The notes: a model not told the origin generated them from the letters alone. A stretch of 64,000 nt of DNA from Haliscomenobacter sp040403615 (GCF_040403615.1 NZ_JBBAKG010000029.1:1-64000); one strand, 5' to 3'. Shown: positions 28,601-38,528, numbered from the stretch's first letter. Program-made: numbers and translations.

Positions 28601-31192
28601 AAACATCAACCGCAATGCCCTTTCTGATGCCTGCGTTAACCTCTCAAATGCGCTGACTTCCATCAAGACCAACCTCCAGGGAGGTCTGGTTCGTTTGAGC
28701 AATGGCCGTACCGACAACCTGCAATGTCCATCGGCTGGATCAAGCTCTACCCTGCGGTTCCAACGCATAGGCAGTCTTGGGGATAAGTTTGTATACCTCA
28801 TCACCAACAACAGCAATAAAATCATAGCTGCCACTTCATTGGACAGCTTCAATTTCGGCAATCTCCCTGGTGGAACCTATCGGGTTTGGGGTTTGGCTTA
28901 TGGCGGTCAATTGTTGGCGAAGGCAGGTCAAGACGCACTTACCGATTTGTTGGCCGATGATTGCTCTGGCTTGTCTTTCAATTACCTAACTGTCAATCGT
29001 CAAATTCCTTTGGGGGGTAAACTTTCCCTGATTGGGGGCGGAGTCAAAACTTACGTTTGTCCAAGCAACAAACAAAGAGACTCAATTGAGTGGCAATTGA
29101 CAGGCAACCAGGAAGGTGGCATTGCTTATCTGATCACCAATGCTGACAACACCATTCGCGCCATCACCCGCGAAAGCAACACTTCGCTGGATTCTTTCCC
29201 AATAGGTAAGTACCGCATTTGGGGACTCGTATTCAATGGTGATTTATTGGCTAAGGTTGGTCAAAAGGCCAATCAGGTTCAATTGTCTACTTCTTGCTTT
29301 TCATTATCCGAGAATTTCCTCGATATCGAAAAGGTAGCACCCGAAGCAGGAACTATTGAAGCTACTGGCATCAAAAGCAATATTTGCTCCGGAGATGGTA
29401 CTGCCGATGTCGCAACTATAACCCGAAAAGGCCAAAACAGTGCGCCTCAACGCTTGCTGATCACCGATGATAAGGATAAACTCATCGCTATTTTGCCAGA
29501 CACGAATCAAATTGATTTTGAAAAGATAAATGGCGCCAACATTCGGGTTTATGGCCTGGCGTTTACGGGAAAGATCATCATCAAGGAAGGATCATCGGTA
29601 CGTGACTCGGCAATTACGGATGATTGCTATGATTTGAGCGATAACTTTATCGCAGTGCAGAAGTCTTTTGTAGATGGTGCCCGAATTTCAACGAAAGCTG
29701 TAGGCGATTCTATCTATGTATGTGGCAACGACGGAAAACCAGATACTTATACTTTTAGCAACAATTCCAAAGCCACTGAGGCCGGATATCGCTACGTGAT
29801 TACCAACGCCAGTAGTTTGATACTCAGTATCGTGAATGGCAACAGCCAAAACCTTGATTTGCGGGGTTTCCGGGATTTGCGGGTCTACGGAGTATCCTTC
29901 TCCGGAAACTTCACCCTAACCACTAACCGGGTGTTGCAAACCGCCCAGATCTCTGATGGTTGTTCCAATATCTCGGACAATTTCTTGTCTGTATTCATCG
30001 ATGTGCCCGATGGTGGACGCATCAGCGCCAGCAATGACTCAACCAACCTGCGTTTTTGCCCAGGAAAAGATGGCACAAGCTTGCGGATGAAAACCACGAG
30101 CCGTTCAAGGGCTGGATTTGCATATGTTCTTACGACTACCGATACAATTGTACGCCAGATTGTACGTACTGATCGGATTGATTTGAGCCGTGAACCCGAA
30201 GGCAGCTACCTGATTTTCGGCCTTTCCTACACCGGACTTGATCGCATCAGTATCGGTAAAAAATTCAAGTTAAAAGATACCCTGGCCAACAATTGCTTCG
30301 ATTTGGCAGACAATGTAGTTCGGGTCATTCGAGGTGGAGAAGTTGACGGAGGACGCATCAGCACCACCGGCACAGAAAGCACTTTTTATGCTTGTCCAGG
30401 AGATGGATTTTCGGATGCCATTCCCGTTTTCCCTCCTGAGGTTTTGATTGGAGAAGCATACCGAATCGTCATTACCGATGACCGCAACAGGGTATTGTTT
30501 CCTGATGTGGAGTCCATTTTGATCGACTTTGAACGTTCTCCTGAAGGAACTTATCGCATTTGGGGGATCTCACATACCGGAGAATTCAGGGTACAGTTTG
30601 GGCAAAATATCCTCAATACACCATTGAGCACAGATTGCTACGACTTATCTGAGAATTTCTTTACCATTGTAGTCCAAAAACCCAAAGGTGGAACCATCAG
30701 CACTGCCAGCGGNNNNNNNNNNNNNNNNNNNNNNNNNNNNNNNNNNNNNNNNNNNNNNNNNNNNNNNNNNNNNNNNNNNNNNNNNNNNNNNNNNNNNNNN
30801 NNNNNNNNNNNNACAATTGTTTCCAATTGTCAAGCAATTTTATGAAGATCACGTTAGGAAATGGGTTGGAAACACCAAAATCTCCGGAGCTGCAATTGAA
30901 CGCACCGGCTCAAAAGACAGCTGCTCAACCTAGCATGTTGCTCAATATTTACCCCAATCCGACTAGGTCGGATTTGTACTTGAATTTCGAGAATCATGCA
31001 GAAAGCACCTCGCGTGCTACCGTACGCATCATGCATCCAACCGGAACGGTTTTGCGACAGTTGTCTCTGGATGCGGTACCCGGAAAAAATGCCTCCTCAT
31101 TGAATGTACAGAGTATGCCGATTGGCTGGTATTTACTGGAAGTTCAACTGAATGGCGAGCGCCAGGTTGTTAAATGGATGAAGCAGGATTAA
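25608..31192 (+). CDS. Giant secreted protein of tandem ~111-residue repeats with type A T9SS sorting domain, interrupted by assembly gap
   Basis: Signal peptide at 1-22 (ends near GLTAQ). At least 15 full repeats precede the gap. Each holds a VC near its start, LITDxxNxI, a YRVWGLSYTG-like segment, L.AKVG, and a closing C.DLSDNF.xV before the next GG. The mean period over 14 intervals is 333 bp (111 residues). Two cysteines per unit suggest disulfides. After the N run the reading frame changes, but the first residues (CFQLSSNFMKI) are again a repeat end, followed by a type A sorting domain (LNIYPNP at about 30943-30963, ending WYLLEVQLNGERQVVKW). So this is one gene split by a placeholder gap, not two. 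I do not recognise the repeat family; a surface fibre or adhesin is plausible. Confidence 0.85.
30713..30812. other. Scaffold gap of 100 N inside the giant repeat gene
   Basis: Exactly 100 N, a usual placeholder for unknown length. The reading frame differs on the two sides. The gap lies inside a tandem-repeat array, so collapse or failure of assembly is the likely cause. Confidence 0.99.
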
Positions 31193-31370
31193 GACAATGG
31201 AAAATCGGAGTGGGTAGCAGCATTGCCCACTTCGATTTTTCAACCGTTCTTTGATCCCAAAGTTCCTGCCATTCACTCCCCTACCCTTGCCGTTCGGCAT
31301 CAATATCGCTTTCCTTTTTTTGATTGTCTATTTTTTTTCGATCTTGTCAGGCATACATTACAAACCTGAC

Positions 31371-33728
31371 ATGAAAAGAATCATTACCTCTATGCTCCTG
31401 GTTACCGGAAGCTTGTTCATGGCCATCGCCCAATCGCCCGCTAACCTGAGCATCGACAAGATCATGCAAGGCGATCGTTTTGTAGGTTTTTCACCCGAAA
31501 ACATTTCCTGGGGAGAAGACAACAAAACCATTTACTTCAACTGGAATCCCAGCATGGATACCCTTGCTGCATTGTACAAAGTAGTACTGCCCAACGGCAA
31601 ACCCGAAAAGGTAAGCCTGGAGGAGCAACGCAATACGATTGGCGGTGGCGTGTACAGCCGGGATTTTAGGCGCAAGGTTTTCAGCAGAAGTGGAGATATT
31701 TTTCTGTTGGAAGTAGCCTCTGGCAAAGTGCAACAAATCACCAATACCCTGGACAATGAAGGCAATCCACGTTTTAGTGGAGATGAAAAAAGCATTACCT
31801 GGCTGAGCAACAACAATCTCTTTGCCTGGGAAGCCGCAACCGGAGGCATTAGCCAACTCACCAATTTCCGCAGTAGCCAAACCCGCTCCAGTGCCAAGCC
31901 ACTCGAAAACGAAGAATGGCTCAAGGAAGACCAAATGGACTTGTTTGAGGTACTCCGCTGGCGCAAAGGCCAACGCGACGCCCGCGAACGCTTGAACAAG
32001 TCACTTCAAGTCAAACGCCCCAAGGAAATCAATGCGGGCAGCAGACTCGTTGGAGGTATCCAGGCCAGTCCGGATTTGCGTTTCGTTACGTTCCGCTACA
32101 CCAAACGCGCTGAATCCAAAAATACCGATGTACCCAATTACGTGAGCGAATCAGGTTTCACCGAAGACATTTCCTCCCGCACCAAGGTTGGCGCTCCACA
32201 GGATACCTATGAATTTGGCATCTACGACCGCACCCGGGATACCTTTTACCTGATTGACACCAAAAAGATCGAAGGCATTTACGACAAACCCGCTTTCCTG
32301 AAAGAATACCACCGGGGAGACAAACCCTACAATCCCAAATACGACAAGCCCCGCGAAGTAGTGATTACTGGGCCCGCTTTCTCCGACGATGGCAAAGCCG
32401 TAGTTTCCATACGGGCACTCGACAGCAAAGACCGCTGGATCATGCTCCTGGATTTGCCCACTGGACAGCTCAAACTCCTCGAACGCCAGCACGACGATGC
32501 ATGGATTGGCGGCCCCGGAATTGGTGGTTTTGGAGGTGGCGTAGGTTGGTTACCCGACAATCAAACCATCTGGTACCAATCTGAAGCAACTGGATATTCA
32601 CACTTGTACACCCTCAATGTAGCAAATGGAACCAAAAAAGCCTTGACCAGCGGCAACTTTGAAGTCCTGGAATCCAGTCTTTCGCGCGATGGCCAATCTT
32701 TTTTCCTGACCGCCAGTGCCGAAGGTCCACACGAGCGCCATTTTTACAAACTGCCTGTTTCAGGCGGTAAACTGGAAAAGATAACTACCCTGAAAGGCGG
32801 CAATGAAGTCGTTCTCTCTCCCGATGAAAGCACCCTGGCCATTCGTTATTCCTACAGCAACCAGCCCTGGGAATTGTATTGGATGCCCAATAAAATCGGC
32901 GCAACGCCATTGCAATTGACCAGTTCTACCACTGCGGCCTTCAAAGCCTACCCTTGGCGGGCGCCAGAAATTGTGTGGTTCACTGCACGGGATGGCGTAA
33001 AAGTGCCTGCTCGTTTGTACAAGCCCAACAAGGCTGCAGCATCCCGTCCTGCGGTAATATTTGTGCACGGTGCGGGTTACTTGCAAAACGTACACCAGTG
33101 GTGGAGTACTTATTTCCGGGAGTTCATGTTCAACAACTTCCTGGCCGATCAGGGTTACACCGTGCTGGACATCGACTATCGGGGCAGTGCAGGTTATGGC
33201 CGCGATTGGCGTACTGCAATCTATCGCCACATGGGCGGCAAAGACCTGGATGACCATGTAGATGGCGCAAAATACCTGGTGAGTACCCAAAAGGTCAATC
33301 CCCAAAACATCGGCCTCTACGGAGGTTCTTACGGAGGTTTCATCACGCTGATGGCACTTTTCAACGCTCCAGAAACTTTCAAAAGTGGGGCAGGATTGCG
33401 CTCGGTGACCGATTGGGCACATTACAACCACGGTTACACTTCCAATATTCTAAACACGCCAGTGGAAGACAGCCTGGCCTACCGCCGCAGTTCACCAATA
33501 TATTTCGCCGAGGGACTCAAGGGCAACCTCTTGATGTTGCACGGCATGGTGGATGTGAATGTGCATTTTCAGGACATTGTCCGGCTTTCTCAAAAATTGA
33601 TCGAGTTGAAAAAAGACAAGTGGGAGTTGGCGGTTTTCCCCGTCGAAGACCATGGTTTTGTAGAGCCCAGCAGTTGGGCAGATGAGTATAAGCGGATTTT
33701 CAAGTTGTTTGAAGGGACCTTGAAATGA
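31371..33728 (+). CDS. S9-family prolyl oligopeptidase/dipeptidyl-peptidase IV-like serine peptidase
   Basis: 785 residues from the ATG at 31371 (MKRIITSMLLVTGSLFMAIAQ), which gives a clean signal peptide; an upstream in-frame start at 31251 only adds a hydrophobic stretch. The N-terminal two thirds form the beta-propeller (DPPIV_N-like). The C-terminal alpha/beta hydrolase shows the triad: S653 in GGSYGG, D728 in GMVDVNV and H761 in EDHGF. Predicted periplasmic or secreted exopeptidase releasing dipeptides. Substrate preference after Pro is likely from the family but not provable here. Confidence 0.93.
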   Translation: MKRIITSMLLVTGSLFMAIAQSPANLSIDKIMQGDRFVGFSPENISWGEDNKTIYFNWNPSMDTLAALYKVVLPNGKPEKVSLEEQRNTIGGGVYSRDFRRKVFSRSGDIFLLEVASGKVQQITNTLDNEGNPRFSGDEKSITWLSNNNLFAWEAATGGISQLTNFRSSQTRSSAKPLENEEWLKEDQMDLFEVLRWRKGQRDARERLNKSLQVKRPKEINAGSRLVGGIQASPDLRFVTFRYTKRAESKNTDVPNYVSESGFTEDISSRTKVGAPQDTYEFGIYDRTRDTFYLIDTKKIEGIYDKPAFLKEYHRGDKPYNPKYDKPREVVITGPAFSDDGKAVVSIRALDSKDRWIMLLDLPTGQLKLLERQHDDAWIGGPGIGGFGGGVGWLPDNQTIWYQSEATGYSHLYTLNVANGTKKALTSGNFEVLESSLSRDGQSFFLTASAEGPHERHFYKLPVSGGKLEKITTLKGGNEVVLSPDESTLAIRYSYSNQPWELYWMPNKIGATPLQLTSSTTAAFKAYPWRAPEIVWFTARDGVKVPARLYKPNKAAASRPAVIFVHGAGYLQNVHQWWSTYFREFMFNNFLADQGYTVLDIDYRGSAGYGRDWRTAIYRHMGGKDLDDHVDGAKYLVSTQKVNPQNIGLYGGSYGGFITLMALFNAPETFKSGAGLRSVTDWAHYNHGYTSNILNTPVEDSLAYRRSSPIYFAEGLKGNLLMLHGMVDVNVHFQDIVRLSQKLIELKKDKWELAVFPVEDHGFVEPSSWADEYKRIFKLFEGTLK

Positions 33729-33775
33729 GGCTTTAGGGTCTTAGATTATTTCAGTGATTTAACTCACATTACTCA

Positions 33776-33920
33776 GGCAGCTTCGCTGATTCGATTTTTC
33801 ACCACCTTAGACACTTCAGACACTTGAGATGCACCTTAGAATCCAAGCTGTATTGCCTCAGGTGACTCTTAGGTGTCTGAAGTGCCTAAGGTGGTGAATA
33901 AATACAGCAGCGAAGCTGCC
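33776..33920. repeat. Long imperfect inverted repeat in the 33729-34095 spacer
   Basis: The 367-base spacer behind the S9 peptidase gene has no gene. Outer arms GGCAGCTTCGCTG (33776-33788) and CAGCGAAGCTGCC (33908-33920) continue inward as TTCACCACCTTAGACACTTC with its near-perfect complement ending in AAGGTGGTGAA, giving an almost continuous stem of roughly 50 bp around a loop of about 35. It could act as a 3' mRNA structure or be a MITE/REP-like element. No flanking direct repeat was identified with confidence. Confidence 0.8.
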
Positions 33921-34095
33921 TACGGATGTGAAGATTAAAAGAAAGCCTTTGATTTCTGAGAAAAATATTCTTGTTATTCCAGAAACATGTAGTCAGAAAA
34001 TTTTAACTGAGTAAAAATAAAATCCAACAATTTAACTAAGCATTACCCAATCCTCTATTTTAACGCTAACTTTCCAGTCGAAACACCTGAATACC

Positions 34096-34983
34096 ATGAT
34101 CGGACTGATTCAAGTAGTCATTGGACTTGTTTTTTTATTGCTGCTGTTGAGCCTTTTGGTGACCACCATTATGGAGCTCATTTCCTCAATGTTTGCACTG
34201 CGTGGACAAAACCTGGAGAAGGCCATCCGCAATATGCTGGCAACGGGTTTGAAAGAAGGTGAGCTTTTTCAAAGCTTCAAGAGCAATGCGCTTTACAAAC
34301 AATTGAGCAATTACCGAGGCAATGCCAAATCACGCCCCCCCTCCTACCTCAGCGCCGAGAATTTTCAATCCATTCTGATGGACCTCATCCTCAATGGCGA
34401 AGATTCTGGCAAATTGACGCAAAAGATTGAGGAGCTGCCCAACGAAGAACTCAAAAAAGTCTTGAAACAGTTGCTCAACGATGCGGGCTATGAATTGGAA
34501 GAATTCAAAACCAAAATGCGCAATTGGTTCAACGATGTGATGGATCGCGCTGCCGGTTGGTACAAGCGAAACATTCAAATTCTGGTCACTTTTGTCGGAC
34601 TGGTGGTGGCCATTGTATTCAATGCCGACACCATCTCTTTATACCAGCGCCTGGAGTCCAACCCTGAAGAGTTGAAAGAGATTGTATCCATGGCCGAAGC
34701 CTATGCCAAAAAATCTGACCTGGGTATTCAAAGTGGTGGAACGGTAGAACAGCAATGGGAGCAAGTGAATAACTTGATCAATGACGAAATCAACCAGGCC
34801 AAATCCCCGCTTGGATTGGGCTGGCACCCAGAAGAATTGCAAGGTATGACCCCCAGCGATTGGGTCATCAAAGTATTGGGTTGGATTGTCACCGCATTGG
34901 CGGTTTCCCTTGGTGCCCCTTTCTGGTTTGACCTTTTGAAAAAATTGGTCAATATTCGCTCGTCGGGCAATCAGCCTGGCTAA
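34096..34983 (+). CDS. Predicted membrane protein, function unknown
   Basis: 295 residues. Membrane helices at about 4-25, 160-178 and 260-282. Between the first two is a charged helical domain (about 30-155) with LRGQNLEKAIRNML and repeated Glu/Lys/Leu-rich segments; between the last two is a region holding GWHPEEL. No catalytic motif or family was recognised. Stands alone between the inverted-repeat spacer and a strong terminator at 35010, so genomic context gives no clue to function. Confidence 0.8.
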   Translation: MIGLIQVVIGLVFLLLLLSLLVTTIMELISSMFALRGQNLEKAIRNMLATGLKEGELFQSFKSNALYKQLSNYRGNAKSRPPSYLSAENFQSILMDLILNGEDSGKLTQKIEELPNEELKKVLKQLLNDAGYELEEFKTKMRNWFNDVMDRAAGWYKRNIQILVTFVGLVVAIVFNADTISLYQRLESNPEELKEIVSMAEAYAKKSDLGIQSGGTVEQQWEQVNNLINDEINQAKSPLGLGWHPEELQGMTPSDWVIKVLGWIVTALAVSLGAPFWFDLLKKLVNIRSSGNQPG

Positions 34984-35009
34984 GTGCCCATAAATTTAGG
35001 CTTTGATCA

Positions 35010-35046
35010 AAAAAGCGGTGACATGCAGTGTATGTCACCGCTTTTT
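35010..35046. terminator. Bidirectional terminator
   Basis: Perfect 15-bp stem: AAAAAGCGGTGACAT (35010-35024) and ATGTCACCGCTTTTT (35032-35046), 7-base loop. A run on one side and T run on the other serve both the + strand gene ending at 34983 and the minus-strand gene ending at 35049. Confidence 0.92.
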
Positions 35047-35048
35047 CA

Positions 35049-36242
35049 TTATTCTTTCAATTCTTCAAGAGCCAACCAGGCCATCAGTCCAGCACCCACT
35101 TTAAGCGCTTCCTCATCTATATCGAAAGTATCTGAGTGCACCGGAGAGGTAATTCCTCTGCTCACATTGCCCGTTCCCAAACGGTAAAAACAGGCGGGCA
35201 ACTCTTGAGAGTAATACGAAAAATCTTCCGCAGTAAGTCGAACCGGCAAGTCAACCACGTTTTCTGTGCCCAGGTAGGCTTCGGCAGCTTGGCGCATGCG
35301 CAAGGTCAGCGGCTCGTCATTGAGCAAACAAGGATAACCCACATCGATAAAAAAGTCGATTTTGCCTCCCATTCCTTCAATCAAATGCTCCGCCATGTGC
35401 TTCATCTTTTGGTGTGCAGCCCGGCGCCAAGTTTCGTCCATGGTACGGAAAGTGCCTTCGATCTTGACCTCATTGGGGATGATATTGGTAGCACCACCCG
35501 TTGAGTTGATCTTTCCAAAAGTCAGTACCGTTGGAATGGTCGGGTCGTTGTTGCGGCTGACAATCTGCTGCAAGGTGGTAATCAGGTGCGCGGCCATCAG
35601 AATGGGGTCGATGCAATCCTGCGGCATTGCGCCGTGACCACCTTTGCCCGTGATGGTGATGTAGAGTTCGTCGCAAGAGCCCATATAACGCCCTGCACGA
35701 AAGCCTACTTTGCCAGCTGCCAATGGCGGATGTACATGTTGACCAACAATAGAAGCCGGGCTGGGATCGTGCAACACACCCTCTTTGATCATCAGCGATG
35801 CCCCGCCAGGAAGGCGTTCTTCGGCAGGCTGAAAAATGAGCTTTATCGAGCCTTCCCAATCAGTGCGGGTTTCGTGCAGAATTCGTGCAGCGCCCAAGAG
35901 TGATGCGGTGTGTACATCGTGACCACAGGCATGCATTATGCCCGGATTTTGTGATTTGTAGGGTACGTCGTTGGCTTCCAGTATGGGCAAAGCGTCCATA
36001 TCGGCCCTTAAGGCTACAATATTTTTGCTTGGATTGCGGCCTTCAATCAAGGCTACAACTCCCGTTCCAGCTATGCCAGTTTGGTGTGGAATTGCCCAGC
36101 TTTGAAGCTGAGTGGACACGAATTTTCCGGTTTCGTGTTCTTCAAAAGACAACTCGGGGTGTTGGTGGAGATGCCTGCGCATGGCCACGATTTTGGAGTG
36201 ATGGGTGATTGCGAGTTGTTGGATTTTTTCCTTCAGCGTCAT
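35049..36242 (-). CDS. M20-family amidohydrolase/peptidase
   Basis: 397 residues from the ATG at 36242 (MTLKEKIQQLA), the start that fits the family; a longer frame would begin inside a -7 box. Metal-binding features: ALRADMDALPI, MHACGHDVHTA, QPAEE and the C-terminal HSDTFDID. Similar to N-acyl-L-amino-acid, hippurate and N-acetyldiaminopimelate deacetylases, hydrolysing an N-acyl or amide bond with two metal ions. No signal peptide at this start, so it is probably cytoplasmic. The exact substrate cannot be told. Confidence 0.92.
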   Translation of the reverse strand: MTLKEKIQQLAITHHSKIVAMRRHLHQHPELSFEEHETGKFVSTQLQSWAIPHQTGIAGTGVVALIEGRNPSKNIVALRADMDALPILEANDVPYKSQNPGIMHACGHDVHTASLLGAARILHETRTDWEGSIKLIFQPAEERLPGGASLMIKEGVLHDPSPASIVGQHVHPPLAAGKVGFRAGRYMGSCDELYITITGKGGHGAMPQDCIDPILMAAHLITTLQQIVSRNNDPTIPTVLTFGKINSTGGATNIIPNEVKIEGTFRTMDETWRRAAHQKMKHMAEHLIEGMGGKIDFFIDVGYPCLLNDEPLTLRMRQAAEAYLGTENVVDLPVRLTAEDFSYYSQELPACFYRLGTGNVSRGITSPVHSDTFDIDEEALKVGAGLMAWLALEELKE

Positions 36243-36265
36243 TGCTTTGCACATTTTTTCCAGCA

Positions 36266-36273
36266 CAAAGATA
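36266..36273 (-). promoter_or_regulatory. Putative -7 box upstream of the M20 gene
   Basis: TATCTTTG on the minus strand 23 bases before the chosen ATG at 36242. No TTG is found 20 bases further upstream, so confidence is moderate. Confidence 0.4.
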
Positions 36274-36326
36274 GGACTAATGTAGCAGGATCGAAGTTTT
36301 TTTCGTATTGCCGAACGGAATTGGCT

Positions 36327-37286
36327 TCAATCCTGTTTATCGTCTTTGCGGAGCAAAAAACCTGGCCTACCTTTCACTTCTTCGTAAATGCGCCAAATGT
36401 ATTCTGCCACGATGCCCAAACAAAACAACATCAAGCCATTGAAAAAGGCAACCAGGGTGATAATGGTGGTCCAGCCAGGAATAGCAAATCCAAAAAGATG
36501 GCTCTCTGCAAAAAAGCGGGCATAAATCAAAAACGGGATGGCCAACAGGCACAATAGCGAAATATTAAAACCAAGGTAGGTGATCGCCCTGATGGGAAAA
36601 GAGGACGACGCAAAAAAGGTGTCCTTTGCCAGGCGAACCTTTTTCTTCCAGGTCCAGCGGGATTTTCCTGGGCGGGAAGGGCGGTCATAAGGCACAAAAA
36701 CTGGATCAAACCCCAGGCGCAATACCTCTACTACCGAAGAAGTATGAATCGGGTGAATGCTCGAATTCATAATGTCGATGATCTCGCGGTCGGCCAAAAA
36801 ACCATCTGCCCCGCCAGGAGGAAAGGTTACCTCTGAAAGGGCATTCATGATTCTATAATAAGTATTGGAAAAAAGGTCGTTGAACCAGCCATCATTGCGG
36901 GAGGTTCGGTATGAAATCACCAGCTTGTGGCCTTTTTCCCACAAACGGTAGCATTCGATCATGGTTTCCAAAGGGCGTTGAAGGTCATCGGGCATAAAGG
37001 TGATGCACGCCCCTTTACAAACCGACATGCCGGCAAAATGCACATAAGGTGAAGTGTAATTGCGGCTCATGCGGTATACGTATACCCGCGAATCTTCGGC
37101 TGCAATGGCTTTCATCAATTGCCAGGTATCGTCTTTTGATCCATCGTCGATGATCAGCAATTCAAACGGGATCTGCTCATTTTCAAGACATTGGGTCAAA
37201 GCCTCATAAGCAGGGCGCAAACGTTTGGCACTATTGAAAGCGGGAATAAGCAAGGAAAGTAACTTTGGATTATTTTCAGTGTTCAT
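36327..37286 (-). CDS. Family 2 glycosyltransferase (GtrB/DPM1-like), membrane-anchored
   Basis: 319 residues. GT-A domain at about 8-235 with LLIPAFNSA, LLIIDDGSKDDT (nucleotide-sugar binding), MPDDLQRP (metal-binding DD) and FPPGGADGFLADRE. Two C-terminal membrane helices at about 232-256 and 268-295, as in polyprenyl-phosphate glucosyl/mannosyltransferases. Such enzymes load a sugar onto undecaprenyl phosphate for use outside the membrane. Same direction as the MFS gene upstream, 25 bases away, but a functional link is not evident. Confidence 0.92.
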   Translation of the reverse strand: MNTENNPKLLSLLIPAFNSAKRLRPAYEALTQCLENEQIPFELLIIDDGSKDDTWQLMKAIAAEDSRVYVYRMSRNYTSPYVHFAGMSVCKGACITFMPDDLQRPLETMIECYRLWEKGHKLVISYRTSRNDGWFNDLFSNTYYRIMNALSEVTFPPGGADGFLADREIIDIMNSSIHPIHTSSVVEVLRLGFDPVFVPYDRPSRPGKSRWTWKKKVRLAKDTFFASSSFPIRAITYLGFNISLLCLLAIPFLIYARFFAESHLFGFAIPGWTTIITLVAFFNGLMLFCLGIVAEYIWRIYEEVKGRPGFLLRKDDKQD

Positions 37287-37310
37287 GGAAACGAGATTTT
37301 AAACCAGTTC

Positions 37311-38528
37311 CTAAATTTTCAAGCCTTTCAATGCCCGAATGATAAACAACCAACTCAAAAAAGTCAGGATTGAACCCAACCAAAACGGTGCCGCAGGAAG
37401 CTGAAATGGTGCCGCTTCAGAAGTAAAATAAGCAAACAAATTGGTCATAATCAGCGGGCCAATCACCGAGGTTAGGCTCATCACACTGGTCAGCGCGCCC
37501 CGCAATTCGCCTTGTTCATTCATCGGAACCTGATTGGACATGATCCCTTGAAGTGCGGGCATGGCAATCCCACCAAGTGAGGCAATTACCGTTATGGCAA
37601 ACATCATCCAGCCTTGGTTGGCCAGGGCAAACAACAAATAGCCAATGGCATATAGAATTAAACCCAATGAAATGGATCGAAAGTTACCCAGTTTGGGGAT
37701 AACTGCTCTGGTGAGGCCGCCTTGTACTACGGCAGCCATTACGCCTACAAAACCTAGCGACAGGCCAATCATTTTTTCATTCCAACCAAATTTACTTATA
37801 CAATAATAAGTCCAGGTGCTTTGGGTAGCAAAACCTGCAATCATGATGAGTATGTTGGGAAAAACCAGTCCAAGCACAATGGGGTAGCGCCGCAAATTCA
37901 AAAGTGAATTGATGGGATTGGAACGCGACCAATCAAACTTGCGGCGATTTTCTGGTTTCAGTGATTCTGGCAATATGAAATAGCCGTACAACCAGTTAAG
38001 CAAAGAAAGCGCTGCCGATACAAAGAATGGAACCCTGGATCCGTACGTCCCAAGAAATCCTCCCAAGACTGGCCCCAAAATAAATCCCAACCCAAATGCA
38101 GCGCCAATCAGGCCAAAATTTTGGGCCCGTTTTTCAGGTGCACTTACATCGGCAATGTAGGCTCCAGCGGTGGTGAAACTGGCACCAGTGATGCCTGCAA
38201 TGATCCGCCCCACAAAGAGCCACGTCAAGGTTGGTGCAAAACCCATAACGATGTAATCGATCCCAAACCCAAACAAAGAAAACAGCAAAACCGGCCTCCG
38301 ACCATACTGATCACTCAATCCACCTAGAATGGGCGAAAAAACAAACTGCATGGCAGCATACGCAAAAATCATCCAGCCTCCGTAACGTGCAGCAGAACTG
38401 AGTCCTTCGCCGCTGAGTTCCATGATCAATTTGGGAATAACCGGAATAATGATTCCCAAACCGATTACATCAATCAACATCGTGATGAAAATGAAAATCA
38501 GGGCAGAATCTTGTCGTTTTGCGCTCAT
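37311..38528 (-). CDS. MFS transporter of the TetA-like drug:proton antiporter group
   Basis: 405 residues from the ATG at 38528 (MSAKRQDSALIFIFI). Twelve hydrophobic segments. First helix MLIDVIGLGIIIPVIP and the loop motif GGLSDQYGRRPVLL are typical of TetA/BcrA-type 12-TM exporters. Chromosomal relatives are common in Bacteroidota, and drug specificity cannot be inferred; there is no TetR partner here. Divergent from the oxidoreductase genes at 38644. Confidence 0.9.
   Translation of the reverse strand: MSAKRQDSALIFIFITMLIDVIGLGIIIPVIPKLIMELSGEGLSSAARYGGWMIFAYAAMQFVFSPILGGLSDQYGRRPVLLFSLFGFGIDYIVMGFAPTLTWLFVGRIIAGITGASFTTAGAYIADVSAPEKRAQNFGLIGAAFGLGFILGPVLGGFLGTYGSRVPFFVSAALSLLNWLYGYFILPESLKPENRRKFDWSRSNPINSLLNLRRYPIVLGLVFPNILIMIAGFATQSTWTYYCISKFGWNEKMIGLSLGFVGVMAAVVQGGLTRAVIPKLGNFRSISLGLILYAIGYLLFALANQGWMMFAITVIASLGGIAMPALQGIMSNQVPMNEQGELRGALTSVMSLTSVIGPLIMTNLFAYFTSEAAPFQLPAAPFWLGSILTFLSWLFIIRALKGLKI

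Noticed and set aside
30827..31192. A separate small gene beginning with TTG after the N gap
   Set aside because: Its first residues are the end of another repeat unit and continue upstream in frame to the gap; it is the C-terminus of the giant repeat protein.
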